A stretch of 64,000 bases of DNA from assembly GCA_022496185.1 (NCBI GenBank), contig WTXG01000148.1:1-64000 (forward strand), read 5' to 3'. The notes beneath the pieces were generated by a model. That model was given only the letters and a program-made list of their open reading frames with translations. It made no database searches and had not been told where the DNA came from. Positions 33,618 to 43,708 of the stretch are shown piece after piece; the stretch's first letter is position 1; every line of letters begins with the position of its first letter. Source of the stretch: Multifurca ochricompacta (Eukaryota > Basidiomycota > Agaricomycetes > Russulales > Russulaceae). The position numbers and the translations under genes were made by a program.

Positions 33618-34856
33618 ATGCTCTCACAGCAACGTCCTACCACAGAACAAACCATCATGTCTTTCATCGCCGCCAACGCCACCGTCAACGCTTTCACAGC
33701 CACCACAGTAGCTGTCAAGAACTTCCCTTCTGCCCATCCTTCTACACGTCCGTCCTCCCCCATCGACTATGAAGCAGCTGAAGCACGAGTCAAAAATCAA
33801 TCCCCCAATCCCAATGATGACTTTGAACACAGCGAAGAACCACACCCGAATGACTTATTAGGCATGGAATTGGATGATGAAGTACCTGAATTCCCATTCA
33901 TCGCTAATAACCCCAATTCCTCTATGTACTTCCCTCTCGAGATCACCATGGCTGATGGGACAGTTGCCATCGCCAAGTATATATTTTACACCAACGGAGG
34001 GATGGACATCGCTGGATGTATGAAGAAGGGTGGCCCCATCTATGGGGCCCCAGTCTATTTGGAAGAGAGGTATACAGGATGTCTACACCACACGATGACC
34101 GATGAACAGCTTGGACACTTGGCTGCTGAGGACTCTCGCACCTTCACGATCGACGAGGTGCTGAACGATATGCGCCTTCCGCGTCTCAAAGCAGAGGTAA
34201 TGAGACTGCAGAAGAACCTGACATTGCGCACAGTACTTAACAAACAGTACAAGGAACACGCAAAGATGATGGCACGATTGACCAACGGGATGTTCCAGAT
34301 AGAACAGGAGTTGGTGGAGATACGAAAGAGGTTGGAGATAGGAGACGCGTATCAGACCATCGCTGAAAGGTACGCCGATACATATGCACGACCCCTTCCT
34401 CCACAGTCGTTAGGGGCTGCCCCACAACTGCTACCAAATTGGTTCAAGATGCCATGCATGCACGAGAATCCACGAGGAGAGACGTGCTGGTGATGTGACA
34501 GCAAGTATCACATCAGCTGGAACTGTCCCCTTAACCGCAAGTGGTGCTGGCATTGTTGCAGCGACCTTCATTGGAGCCATTTCTGCATCTTCTGCCGCGT
34601 AGGAGTTGCCCCAACGATAGTCAATCCGTCGGGATGGTGCAGCAAGTGCCTCCGCCACAACTTGGGACATCGTGAGCTGGACTGTCCAGTCCATGATCTA
34701 TGTCGGTCGTGTGGGCAGCACGGCCCATACGGATTTCTTCGCACCCACCAGTGTCCACAAGATTCGGACAAGGAAAACTACACATTGGATGATCGTAATG
34801 TAGCTGATGATTACCTGGACTTGGTGCAGGATGATGACAGTACGAGTTGTTTCTAG
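33618..34856 (+). pseudogene. Element D accessory ORF, one main stop
   Basis: It starts MLSQQRPTTEQT and is open for about 291 codons, with all blocks of the intact copy in element C: PEFPFIANNPNSSMYFPLEI, AKYIFYTNGGMDIAGC, IYGAPVYLEERYTG and the coiled coil RLPRLKAEVMRLQ..QELVEIRKRLE. TGA at 34491-34493 falls inside the first zinc knuckle (CW*CDSKYH). The remaining clusters continue to TAG near 34854-34856. The frame is +1 relative to pol, unlike B where the two are fused. Confidence 0.82.
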
Positions 34857-34887
34857 CCGGGTCTGCTAGAACCAGAAAGGGGGGTGA

Positions 34888-35996
34888 TGTTACAACCATT
34901 GCCGAGTAACCCCATTTTCTTTACCCTCCCTAACGACGACCCCTCCCTGCCACCTACTCTGCACTTCCTGATCACGTCCCTGTTGACACAGGATGTGTCT
35001 GGAGATGCTTCAGGCATCTGAGGATCGCTTTAGCTGTAGATAAGATTAGATTAGGTTCCGGAGTTTCGGACTTTTTACGATATCTTTATTACATTTCTTT
35101 CTCACCTTACTCAGCTGATTAGTGATGTCCTTAGTAATGTGCAGTAAGCACATGATTTCTCTTTGGCCAATGGCCTTTATCCCTCTCTGTTTATTGTCCA
35201 GCACTTGTGGACTTATTCCCAGTGCGCACAGACCATTTCCCCTGGCCCCCATGGGTATATAAGGGTGTCTGTTTTGTCCTTTACACTTCAGAGTTCTTCT
35301 TCCTCTGAAGTGTAAGTTGTCTTTACTTTACTCTCTACTTTTCCTTTGACTAACATTCTCTGTGTAGTTAACTTGTCTTTTAGGTCAGTAGTATAGTATT
35401 ATAGAGTTCTTCTTCCTCTGAAGTTTAACTTGTCTTTTAGCCTAACCCGCTACTAACCACAGTCAGTATAACCAGCAGCATGTTTGTTTGACAGTCCCCA
35501 TCCTGGGATCCCTCACATGCCCTGCTTCCTTCCCCATGACCGCTATTTGCATATGATGACACGTTGTTTACCTTTGCTTATGTTTTCCCTTATCTCTTAT
35601 CTCTTTATCCTTAAGACTGGACACTTACTTAATACCCTATCAGAAGCTAGGCTTTACGCCATCCGCTTTCGTATATTCAGGCCCACATGACTCTACGTTA
35701 TCTTATCTTTAGACACTCATTCGATTACATATATAAGTCCGCTGTAACTACATTGTAGACCTCAGACTCAACTTATTGAATACATCAGTGCCTGTCTTCT
35801 GGACATCCCCTTTGAATCCCTGACTTGTTCGTCTCAGTGCTTTTGGCACTTTCCACTCAACATTGTCTCAAGGGGCAGCCCTTTGGACTTTGACTCACTG
35901 CACCCGAACTCCAGGGAGTCTTATTGATTCCCTACCTGAATTCATCGATCACACTGTCACACAAGTCGTGTGGAACGTCCCGCACCAGATGTAACA
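34888..35996 (+). repeat. Element D 3' LTR, interrupted by a copia-like solo LTR
   Basis: Sequence 34888-34980 plus 35499-35996 equals a 591-bp LTR matching 27395-27985. It is preceded by the purine tract AGAAAGGGGGGTGA. The right flank ATCAG (35997-36001) does not match the left flank CTCTG of element D but is the inverse of CTGAT at 24309-24313. Confidence 0.9.
34981..35493 (+). mobile_element. Copia-like solo LTR
   Basis: 513 bp, TGTTGACACAGG..TTTGACA, with duplications GTCCC (34976-34980, 35494-35498). It contains TATATAAGGG at about 35254 and a 30-nt direct repeat beginning AGAGTTCTTCTTCCTCTGAAG (about 35290 and 35404). The TGTTGA start is typical of copia LTRs, but no coding part is present to prove it. 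Confidence 0.88.
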
Positions 35997-38168
35997 ATCA
36001 GCCCACGAGCGACATAGCTCCGGGTTCATGTTTTGGGAGACTTGTGCCCATAGGTCCATGTCATGAAGGCTGACTATGGCCACCTTTGCGAACAGCTCTT
36101 CTGGTAGGACAGTTACGTTGTCGTTGTCATCTTCCCCTGTATGCATGTCCAGCCTTCGTGACAGTGCATCTGCCCGCGCATTCTGACTTCCTGCAATGTG
36201 CTTTAGGATGAAGTCATACTCCTCAAGCTCCAGAACCTCTCATGCCACATGTTGACTGATCTTGTGGGGTTCTTTCCAGTACAATAGGTTGGAATGATCG
36301 GTGTAGATGACTGTTTTGTGAGGATTTCCTGCTAGATATGGCCACCAATGTTGTAGCACCTTGACTATGGCTAGAAGTTCTCGGTCCCAAATGTCGTAGT
36401 TTCGCTCAGCAGATGAAAAGGTTTCTGAGTAGTATGCCACCGGGTGAAGCACTTGTAAACTGTCTCTTTGATACAGTACTGCCCTGTTCACAAAGCGGGA
36501 GGCGTCTACTTCCAATTCGAAGGGGCAACTCAGATCAGGTTGGGTGAGTACTGGTTCTGAGCCCACCAGATCTCTGATCTGTTCAAATGCCTGTTGTTGT
36601 TCAATGTCCCAATGCCAGGGCACGTCCTTTTTCAGGAGGTCATTTAGTGGTCGTGCAATGCCCGAAAATCCCTTGACGAAGCGTCGATAAAAATTGCAGA
36701 ATCCAATGAAGGATCGGACATCCTTGACACAAACTGGCATCGGCCATTCTTGAACCCCTTGTACTTTAATGGGATCCATGCGTACTCATCCTCCCTCTAG
36801 GATAACTCTGAGGTACTTGACGCTTTGCTGCTCGAAGGAACACTTTGCTGGTTTGAGGTACAGATCATGTTCATGTAATATGTCTAGCACCTGATGTACT
36901 CGCTCTCGGTGGTGGTTCAAATCGTTGGTGGTGGCAACCAGGATGTCGTCCATGTAAACTACCACCTCGCTGGTAAGGATAAGTTCTCGGAAGATGTGGT
37001 TCATCATAGATTGGAACGTTGCTGGCGAGTTCGTGAGTCCGAAAAACATGACATTTGGTTCAAATAACCCTTGGTTCGTCTTGAATGCCGCTTTGCACTG
37101 GTCGCCCTCTTTAATCCTTACATTATTGTAGCCCCAGCATATGTCCATTTTCGAAAAGAGGGACTTATCCCGCATGGTGTCGATAAGCTCGGAAATGAGG
37201 GGTAGGGGATAGGCATTCTTTACTGTGTACGTGTTAATCTTTCGGTAGTCTTGGACTGGTCGTAGCTTGCCATCCTTCTTCTTAATGAAGAAGAAGGGTG
37301 AGGTGTATGGTGACTTGGACAGGCAAATGTATCCCTTGGCTAGGTGTTCCTCAAGGAACTCAGTAAGCGCAGCCTGTTCAGTCTGGGATAGCAGGTAGAT
37401 TTTGCAATCTATGGCAGCTGGTGTATCAGGGAGGAGGTCGATAGCATGATCCCATGGTCATTCTGGGGGAAAGTGATGTGACTCCTCTTCAGAGAACACC
37501 TTCCAATGCCGTTGGTAAATGCTCGGCACTACATCATGGTAAGTCTTTTCATCCTGCCCTTGTGCTGCCTTCTGGGCCAGTTCTGATGCCTTGGTGACAT
37601 AGCAATGACCAGGGTCATCATCTTCTTCTGTACGTGCAGTCCTTGCTGCTGGGTGTCTGATTGTATAATCATAGCCAAGTGACGTGATAATGGTTGGGTA
37701 TGAATCCTTATCCATTGTTGCATCGGCCCAGTTGATTTTAGGTTCAAAAGCAGCAAGCCATGGGTATCCCAAGATAAGATCTTCATCTCCTAGGTCGGTA
37801 ATCAAGAAGCGAATAATCTTTGTTATTTCCCCAACCTGGACATTCAAGTCTGTATAGTGGGTAATCTTTCCAGCGCGATTGGCCATTCTGTCAATATTCC
37901 AGATATTCTTTTCTTGGGGAAGTGCCAGCCTTCCCAGACCCATCGTTCTGACTAGTCGTGGGTGAATGAAGTTGTCTGTGGCTCCAGAGTCCACTAAGAT
38001 GTCTTGATCGGCCATCCTCTGTGTAGTTTCAAAATGGACTGGTATTTTTAATGACTTGAATCGACTAGCATACACAGAGGTAACATGGAGTGCTCGTGCC
38101 CAGGCTGATGGGTTTGAGCCTAACAAAAATCCTTCTTTGCAAACGCCTTTTCTACTAGGATGGCGCAT
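35997..38168 (-). pseudogene. Element F pol, 5' half (protease, RT, RNase H)
   Basis: - strand, right to left: protease (VDSGATDNFIH, 37458-38168), RT with a break near 37465 and TGA codons (36786-37175 carries MDICWGYNN and [10 protein letters not shown]), RNase H (36240-36779, ELEVDASRF, DRELLAIVKVL), then up to ELCRSWAD at 35997-36020, where the D LTR starts. The continuation DAHNLKEV lies 11.7 kb away at 24309 on the other strand. Confidence 0.85.
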
Positions 38169-39640
38169 ACTTCCTCACTCTCTTTCATCATGTTAGCCCA
38201 TATATCCTGGGCCTTCTCTTCTTTTGATCGTTTGTCCACAGTGGGTGGGTTGTTCTGAGCAGGGCTTTCTGTTGCAGGCGTAATGGTGGCCATGGCAGCG
38301 CATGCCCCCCTCTTGGGACAATCCTGTGACTTATGTCCCAATGCTTTGCAATGAAAGCATCGCCCTTCTTTCATTAATGTCTGCCACTCTTCTTCTGTGA
38401 GTGCTGCCCAAGCTCGGGCTCAATCCATGGAGGTATCCATAGCATTTGGATCCCGCTGGGTATGCTGGGCAGGTTTTACTCCAAAGGTGGCCTTCCACTG
38501 GTCACAGGTCTTTCCTTTCTTGGTGTCAACTCCAAACCGTGTTTGGAAGTCTAGGTAGTCTTGTTGCTGCCATCAGGCAGCGTCGACCCAACTGTCCCAA
38601 TCGTGAGGATGATGGAACTGAATGATATTTTTGACTAGTGGGTTGGGTAGTCCTTGCGAGAAGAGGTCTAATGTTGCCTCCTCATCTGTGTCATAGCTGG
38701 CTCTGTTGGCCAGACTCCTGAACTTGGCTACGTATGCATCCAGTTTGCCTTTCTCCATCCTGAGGGATTTTAATTCCCAGGCTGCCTTTTGTTTGGCCTG
38801 CCCATCTGTGAAGGGGTTCTTAAAATTGTCAGCAATGGTCTCCCAAAGACCTTCACTCATAGTATGACACCCACTCTCAACTTGTTCGTTTAACCACTCC
38901 AGCTGTTCCATAGTCCAGTCGTCTACCGCATCCCCGTGAATTAAGGAGAGGAACAGATTGGCATGCTGAAATGGATTGACAATCTGTGGAACATCATGAT
39001 TGAAGTTTTTAAAGGTCATGAACTCCAACATGAACTTTTTGCTTTGCGAGTGGTCTCTGTTAAATGTTTGGGGTAGCACTCCTGACAGTCGTCCTGAAGG
39101 GGGAGGAATGTTTGGTGGTGCCACCGTAGGGGCCGGCGGGGCAGGATCTGGAAGTTGGGCAGTGATGGTAGACATGTGTGGGTATGATGGGATGATGGTT
39201 CTTGTTGATTGTATCGATATCTGTGGAGTTGTCAAAGCAGGGGCTCTGATCGTGACAACTGCCGGTGCAACCGGAGACATAGATGCTGCTAATGCCGGTG
39301 CTTCTTCTTCACTGGGTTCTTCCACATACTCCTCTGGTTTGGAGTCTGTGATAATGGCCGGGGGGTTCTCCCTCCACGGGCCTAGTCCAAATTCGGGTGG
39401 GGCAGGTCCTGTAGTGACCCAAGAGTGTCAGCTATCTGAGTATCAGATACAATACCAAACTCTTTTCTCGTCGTCATATTCTACTGGTTGGTATCTTCCG
39501 TCATGATAGACATAGTATCCAAACTCAGTTTCAAAGTCTTTCCAGGTGGCAGAGCCAAGTACCTGTTGTGAAAGATTATTCTCGTCTCTGCATTCAATGA
39601 GTTCTTCTCGGAAGAGTGTCTGGCTGCGGCTGGAAGCCAC
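38120..39640 (-). pseudogene. Element F gag
   Basis: The same gag as in C and D: AAWKDFETEFGYY-type block (here ATWKDF, 39443-39640), Pro-rich linker, core FMTFKNFNHDVPQI and DDWTMEQLEWLNEQ (38573-39325), knuckle CFHCKALGHKSQDC (near 38340), end KKDFC-stop at 38120. Pol frame 38168 overlaps gag by about 48 nt in the -1 frame around GGATTTTTG. A few stops (near 38572 and 39440) interrupt it. The first codon in frame is GTG, not ATG. Confidence 0.83.
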
Positions 39641-39646
39641 TGTGAG

Positions 39647-39657
39647 AGACTCGACTT
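39647..39657 (-). promoter_or_regulatory. Element F self-priming primer-binding site
   Basis: On the + strand this reads AGACTCGACTT. The primer site on the - strand RNA is AAGTCGAGTCT, two bases after the 5' LTR. It pairs perfectly with AGACTCGACTT at 39884-39894 (- strand) at the predicted RNA start, 34 nt from the TATATAAG box. This is the best preserved of the self-complementary pairs. Confidence 0.7.
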
Positions 39658-39659
39658 GA

Positions 39660-40253
39660 TGTTACGTCCGGTGTGGGACGTTCTGCATGACTTGTGCGAC
39701 AGCATTAATCGAGGATTTCAGATAAGAAGTCAATAGGACTTCTTGGAGTTCAGAGGGGATGAGTCAAAGTCAAAGGGGCCGTTCCCTGAGACTATGTTGA
39801 GCAGAAGAGTGCCAGAAGCACTGAGACAAATGAGTCAGAGGTTTCAAAGGGAGGTCCAGAAGATGAACACCAATGTATTCAATAAGTCGAGTCTGAGGTC
39901 TACAGCATAGTTACAGCGGACTTATATACGTAATTGGATGGGCGTCTAGGAGATAAGAAACACGGAGTCAAGTGGGCCCAAATATACGGAAGCGGAGGGC
40001 GTAAAGTCGAGCTTCTGATAGGGTATTAAGTAAGTGTCCGGTCGTAAAGATAAGAAGATAATGGATAGGAGACAAAGACGTAAACATAAGCAAATAGAGG
40101 GCGATGAGGTGTTAACAAGTCACGGGGATGGGTGGAGAGCATGTGATGGGTCCCAGGATGGAGACATAATCAGAAAATGTAGCGTAGGTGGAAGAGCTGG
40201 GTTCTCAGAGGGGAGTGTGAAGAAAAGAGGCGTGCTTGGTGGGGTTCGTAACA
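39660..40253 (-). repeat. Element F 5' LTR
   Basis: 594 bp, TGTTACG..CGTAACA. Right flank ATATC (40254-40258) lies in A gag. It matches the inverse of the truncated F 3' LTR (26977-27394) with scattered transitions. The TATA box is on the - strand at 39921-39928. Confidence 0.9.
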
Positions 40254-41964
40254 ATATCTGAGGAGTTGTCAAAGCAGGGGCTCTGATCATGACAACTGCT
40301 GGTGCAACCAGGGGTGTAGGCAAGGCTAATACTGGTGCGTCTTCACTATTTTCTTCAATGTATTCTTCTGGTTCTGAGTCGGTGATGATCGCAGGTGGGT
40401 TTTCTCTCCACAGTCTGAGACCAAATTCTGGTGGAGTGGGAGCAGTAGTAACCCACGAATGTTTGCTCTCTGAGTATTGGATACGATACCAGACTCTTTT
40501 TTCGTTGTTGTATTCTACCAGTTGGTATCTTCTGTCATGATAGACATAGTATCCAAACTCAGATTCAAAATCTTTCCAGACAGCAGAGCCAAGTGTCTGT
40601 TGTGAAAGATTATTCTTGTCTCTGCAGTTGATGAGTGTTATGACCCTACTCTTTTTCCTGACCCTGTACACCATGCCTTATTCCTTGCACCATCCTTGAT
40701 CTCCTCCTTCTCTGGACCACTCTTTGATGCCCTTGGCCTGTTGCCTTGGGACCTTCCTTGATGCCTGTGGCCTGTGTGCCCAGGACCCTACCCTGATTCC
40801 TGTGACATTGTTCATAGGACTGACCTCCCATGCTGCCATTTACACCTAACCTGCTGGTAGTTATGCTGCTACACTGTTGGATGTATACCACCCTTCCTTG
40901 CTGCCTTGGCTCATGCCTTGGCCACTGCTCCTGACCCTGTCCCTGTGCTTGACACCCATAGGAACCCCTGACATTGTCCCTGCCAATCTGACCAGTCCAG
41001 ACAACTAGACGACTTTGGCTTGTACTTGACCCTCTGCCAGTCATGTGACTCCTGGCCATGTGACCCTTGGCCATGTGATCCTTGACCATGTGGTCCCTGA
41101 CCATGTGACTTTGGACCATGTGATCCCTGACCCTGATCACAGCATCTTCATCTGATCATTTACCCCTTTCTGATCACATGGCCCATCTGGCTCATCATTC
41201 GCTTCTCTGATTCCTGTGGGAGTATTCCCACATCCACCCTGACTCCTGTGGGACCTGTTATCTCCCCATTTACCCCTGACCCTGGTGGGAATCCTCCCAC
41301 ACTGATATGACTCCTGTGGGGCTGTCCCACATGATTATGCTTCTGATAAGGCTTATCCTTATCATGGACTATATTTGACATCTTATCTGCTATTGGATGA
41401 TAAGGACTCTGACCCTGTTCCTGATTAGCTACAAACCAGATCCCCATACAGCATATAAGACCCTGTAGACAGTTTGTACAACCCTAGATTTGACCTCTTG
41501 GGCCTTCAGCCTAGAGATCTTAGACCCCAATACATCAGAAGCCTTTTCCCCTCTTTTTGCGTCCTTGAGATCCCTGCAGGGACCCCCATTGCCTCTGGCA
41601 ATGGGTGTGTACCCTTCCCTTTGAACCCCTCTGCCATTCCCCAGGGCTCCAGTGTGCTTGGTGTGCTTCTGGCACAGCAACTGGGCCCTGTCCCCACTTA
41701 ACAGCCTTAGGGGATTAGCTCCCTTTGGCTGGCTCATCCCGTCTCCCTCTGTGCTTGATTATAGCACCAAACCCTAACCGATTCCAAAGCTAGACAGTGC
41801 CCAGAATCTAGCCTTATTGTGCTAGGCTCATGGCTGAGGTAATGGACCCGCGCCGACCCGTGCACGCCACACAGAACGCTCCGCTGAGCGTAACAATGAG
41901 CTCTTCTTTGAACAAGGTCTGACTGCAGCTGGATGAAGCCACGATGGAAGGAGACTCGACTTGA
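40254..41964 (-). pseudogene. Element A gag N-terminus and leader, interrupted by LTR E2
   Basis: Element A sequence is present at 40254-40635 (AVWKDFESEFGYYVYHDRRYQ, WRENPPAIITDSEPEEY, ending at TPQI) and at 41896-41964 (leader, primer site, first gag codons). Between them sits LTR E2. Next to the 5' LTR, AGACTCGACTT (+ strand) is the inverse primer site and differs by one C/T from the A LTR motif AGACTTGACTT. The frame between TPQI and the 9194 breakpoint is absent from the window. Confidence 0.8.
40636..41895 (+). mobile_element. Complete solo LTR of family E, copy E2
   Basis: 1260 bp, TGTTATGACCC..GCGTAACA, with perfect duplications ATGAG (40631-40635, 41896-41900) inside A gag. The TATA-like box GCATATAAG lies near 41452. 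It is unusually long for the solo LTRs here and has no coding content. It is homologous to E1 (9195-10410) but with an unexpanded minisatellite and a divergent stretch near 41515-41560. Confidence 0.92.
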
Positions 41965-42542
41965 TGTTATGTCCAGTGCGGGACATTCTACACAACTTGT
42001 GTGACAGCATATCGTTTGTGATTGGATAAGAAACCAATAAGGCTCCTTGGAGTGAAATGGGATGAGTCAAAGTCAAAGGGGCTGTTCCCTAAGATGATGT
42101 TGAGTGGAGAGGTGCCAGAAACACCAAGACAGATGAGTCAAAGGTTCAAAGGGAATGTCCAGAAGACAAGCACTGATGTATTCAATAAGTCAAGTCTGAG
42201 GTCTACAAGGTAGTTACAGGGGACTTATATATGTAATCGAATGAGCATCTAAAGATAAGATATTGTAGAGTCATGTGGGCCCAAATATACGAAAGAGGAG
42301 GGTGTAAAGCCGAGCTTCTGATAGGGAATTAAGTAAGTGTCTGGTTGTAATGATAAGGAGATAAGGGAACAACTATAGACAAAGCGACATAAACAAGGAC
42401 AAAGGCAGTCACAGGGAAGGGAGCAGGGCATGTGATGGGTCCCAGGAAGGAGACATGATCAAGAAATGTAGCATAGGGGGAAGGGCAGGGTCATCATTAG
42501 GGATGGTGAAGAAAAGTGGGTCACTAGGCAGGGGTCGTAACA
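41965..42542 (-). repeat. Element A 5' LTR
   Basis: 578 bp, partner of 951-1528. Both share lineage-specific changes such as CATTCTACAC and GGCTCCTTGGAGTG. It is followed by CACAG, the second copy of the target duplication. Confidence 0.92.
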
Positions 42543-42621
42543 CACAGTGTGCACTTGAACTCATAGTTACACTATGTGACTTAGTCACACATTGTGCTGA
42601 ATGCCTGCACCAGGCATTACA
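42543..42621 (+). repeat. LTR fragment of the element-B family, right part
   Basis: It begins with the duplicated CACAG and runs to ..CCTGCACCAGGCATTACA, the 3' terminus of a B-type LTR. Joined to 780-950 it restores collinearity with the B LTR. Confidence 0.75.
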
Positions 42622-43005
42622 CATGCAGAACTATGCACATTGCACAAGATATGCCCTGCTGAGCATAACATACAACCCCAAGAGGACAAGATGGGGTCTG
42701 TAGTGTGCTACAGGGCATCTTTAAATAGGTTCTAGTACTATTCTATAAAATACCAAAGCTGATCAAGCATGTGATGTAAATCTAATTAGTTATCAGTGGC
42801 TTACTTTCATAAGTACCCTGACACATCTTATTTACTAATGTGCAATTGTTTCTGCTGGTCTGGCATTATCTAAAATACATACTAGACTACTTTAGACTAC
42901 TCTATAGTCAGATTATCAATTAATATTACTCAAACAATGGCTGTGTGTATTTATAATGTCCTTTGCTGCATAAAAAATGCACATCCAGGACAGCATTGAA
43001 TTTGT
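42622..43005. other. AT-rich unassigned sequence
   Basis: No gene, domain or repeat boundary is recognised here. Its base composition is clearly more AT-rich than the flanking retroelements. Confidence 0.5.
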
Positions 43006-43532
43006 TGAACCAGAATACCAGTACAGAGATAGTCTGAGATAATTGTGATTGCATTTAGATAAAACAATTGATGAGATAAAAATGTGTCTTACATTAATCA
43101 AGATACTGAGTATATACATCTCAGATCAATCATGTGATTAAATCACTTTCATTAACAAGCAAGATAATGCATGTGTTTGTTTACTTTGATTTAGTAGCTG
43201 TATAAAGCCACTGAATCTGCTATAGATAAAGCAGTTGCTATTGCATTATCACAAGCACCTAAGTCTCTAAGTTAACAAAGTATCTAAAATATAAGTCTGC
43301 ACCATGCCCATTTCCTTCAGAATTCCTATTTAGATGTACTATATCAGCTACTAAATTAAAGTAAACAAACACATTATCTTGCAATGTGATTTAATCACAT
43401 GATTGATCTGAGATGTATATACTCAGTATCTTGATTAATGTAAGACATGTTTTTATCTCATCAATTGTTTTATCTAAAATCTAAATGCAATCACAATTAT
43501 GTTGGACTATCTCTGTACTGGTATTCTGGTTC
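43006..43532. repeat. Long inverted repeat (MITE- or fold-back-like)
   Basis: The arms are about 43006-43205 and 43345-43532. The left begins GAACCAGAATACCAGTACAGAGATAGTC and the right ends with its inverse. Shared blocks include GATACTGAGTATATACATCTCAGATCAATCATGTGATT. Small indels separate the arms, and the spacer is about 140 nt. It has no coding capacity. The transposon family is not identified and no clear target duplication was found. Confidence 0.75.
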
Positions 43533-43539
43533 ATAGAAA

Positions 43540-43708
43540 GCATGACTCAGCCACCAAAAGCTGCAGCCTAAGCTGCAGCTTCAGGCTTTCCAAACCTTAA
43601 GCCCGAGCTGTGGGCCACTGGAAGCCGTTTTCATGGCCTATGTCAGCCCAGCTTTTTCTGGCTCAGAAACAGCCGGCTTACAGCTTTGGGCCGAGCCGTG
43701 CACATCAC
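43540..43708. mobile_element. Probable transposon end rich in GGCT/AGCC motifs, hAT-like
   Basis: It has many short alternating AGCC/GGCT motifs (GCTGCAGC, AAGCCCGAGC, GGGCC, AGCCGGCTTACAGC) and ends GGGCCGAGCCGTGCACATC just where NB-ARC-type coding sequence stops. This style is typical of hAT subterminal regions. No transposase is visible and the other end is not identified. Confidence 0.4.

Larger units (their letters stand above)
951..42542 (-). mobile_element. Chromovirus A (Ty3/gypsy, Tf1/sushi-like), outermost full-length insertion carrying all nested elements
   Basis: Two 578-bp LTRs (951-1528 and 41965-42542) begin TGTTA and end TAACA. They share long identical stretches and are flanked outside by the same 5-bp duplication CACAG (946-950 and 42543-42547). 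The coding strand is -, so the 5' LTR is on the right. A's own internal sequence is seen at 1529-7076 and 8681-9194 (accessory ORF, pol, C-terminal gag) and at 40254-40635 and 41896-41964 (N-terminal gag and leader). A central piece of gag is missing. About 41.6 kb separates the two target-site copies, of which only about 7-8 kb is A. Confidence 0.85.

Noticed and set aside
27395..35996. Element D as a simple insertion with its own target duplication
   Set aside because: Flanks CTCTG and ATCAG differ; the right flank pairs with 24309-24313 instead, which supports a rearrangement.
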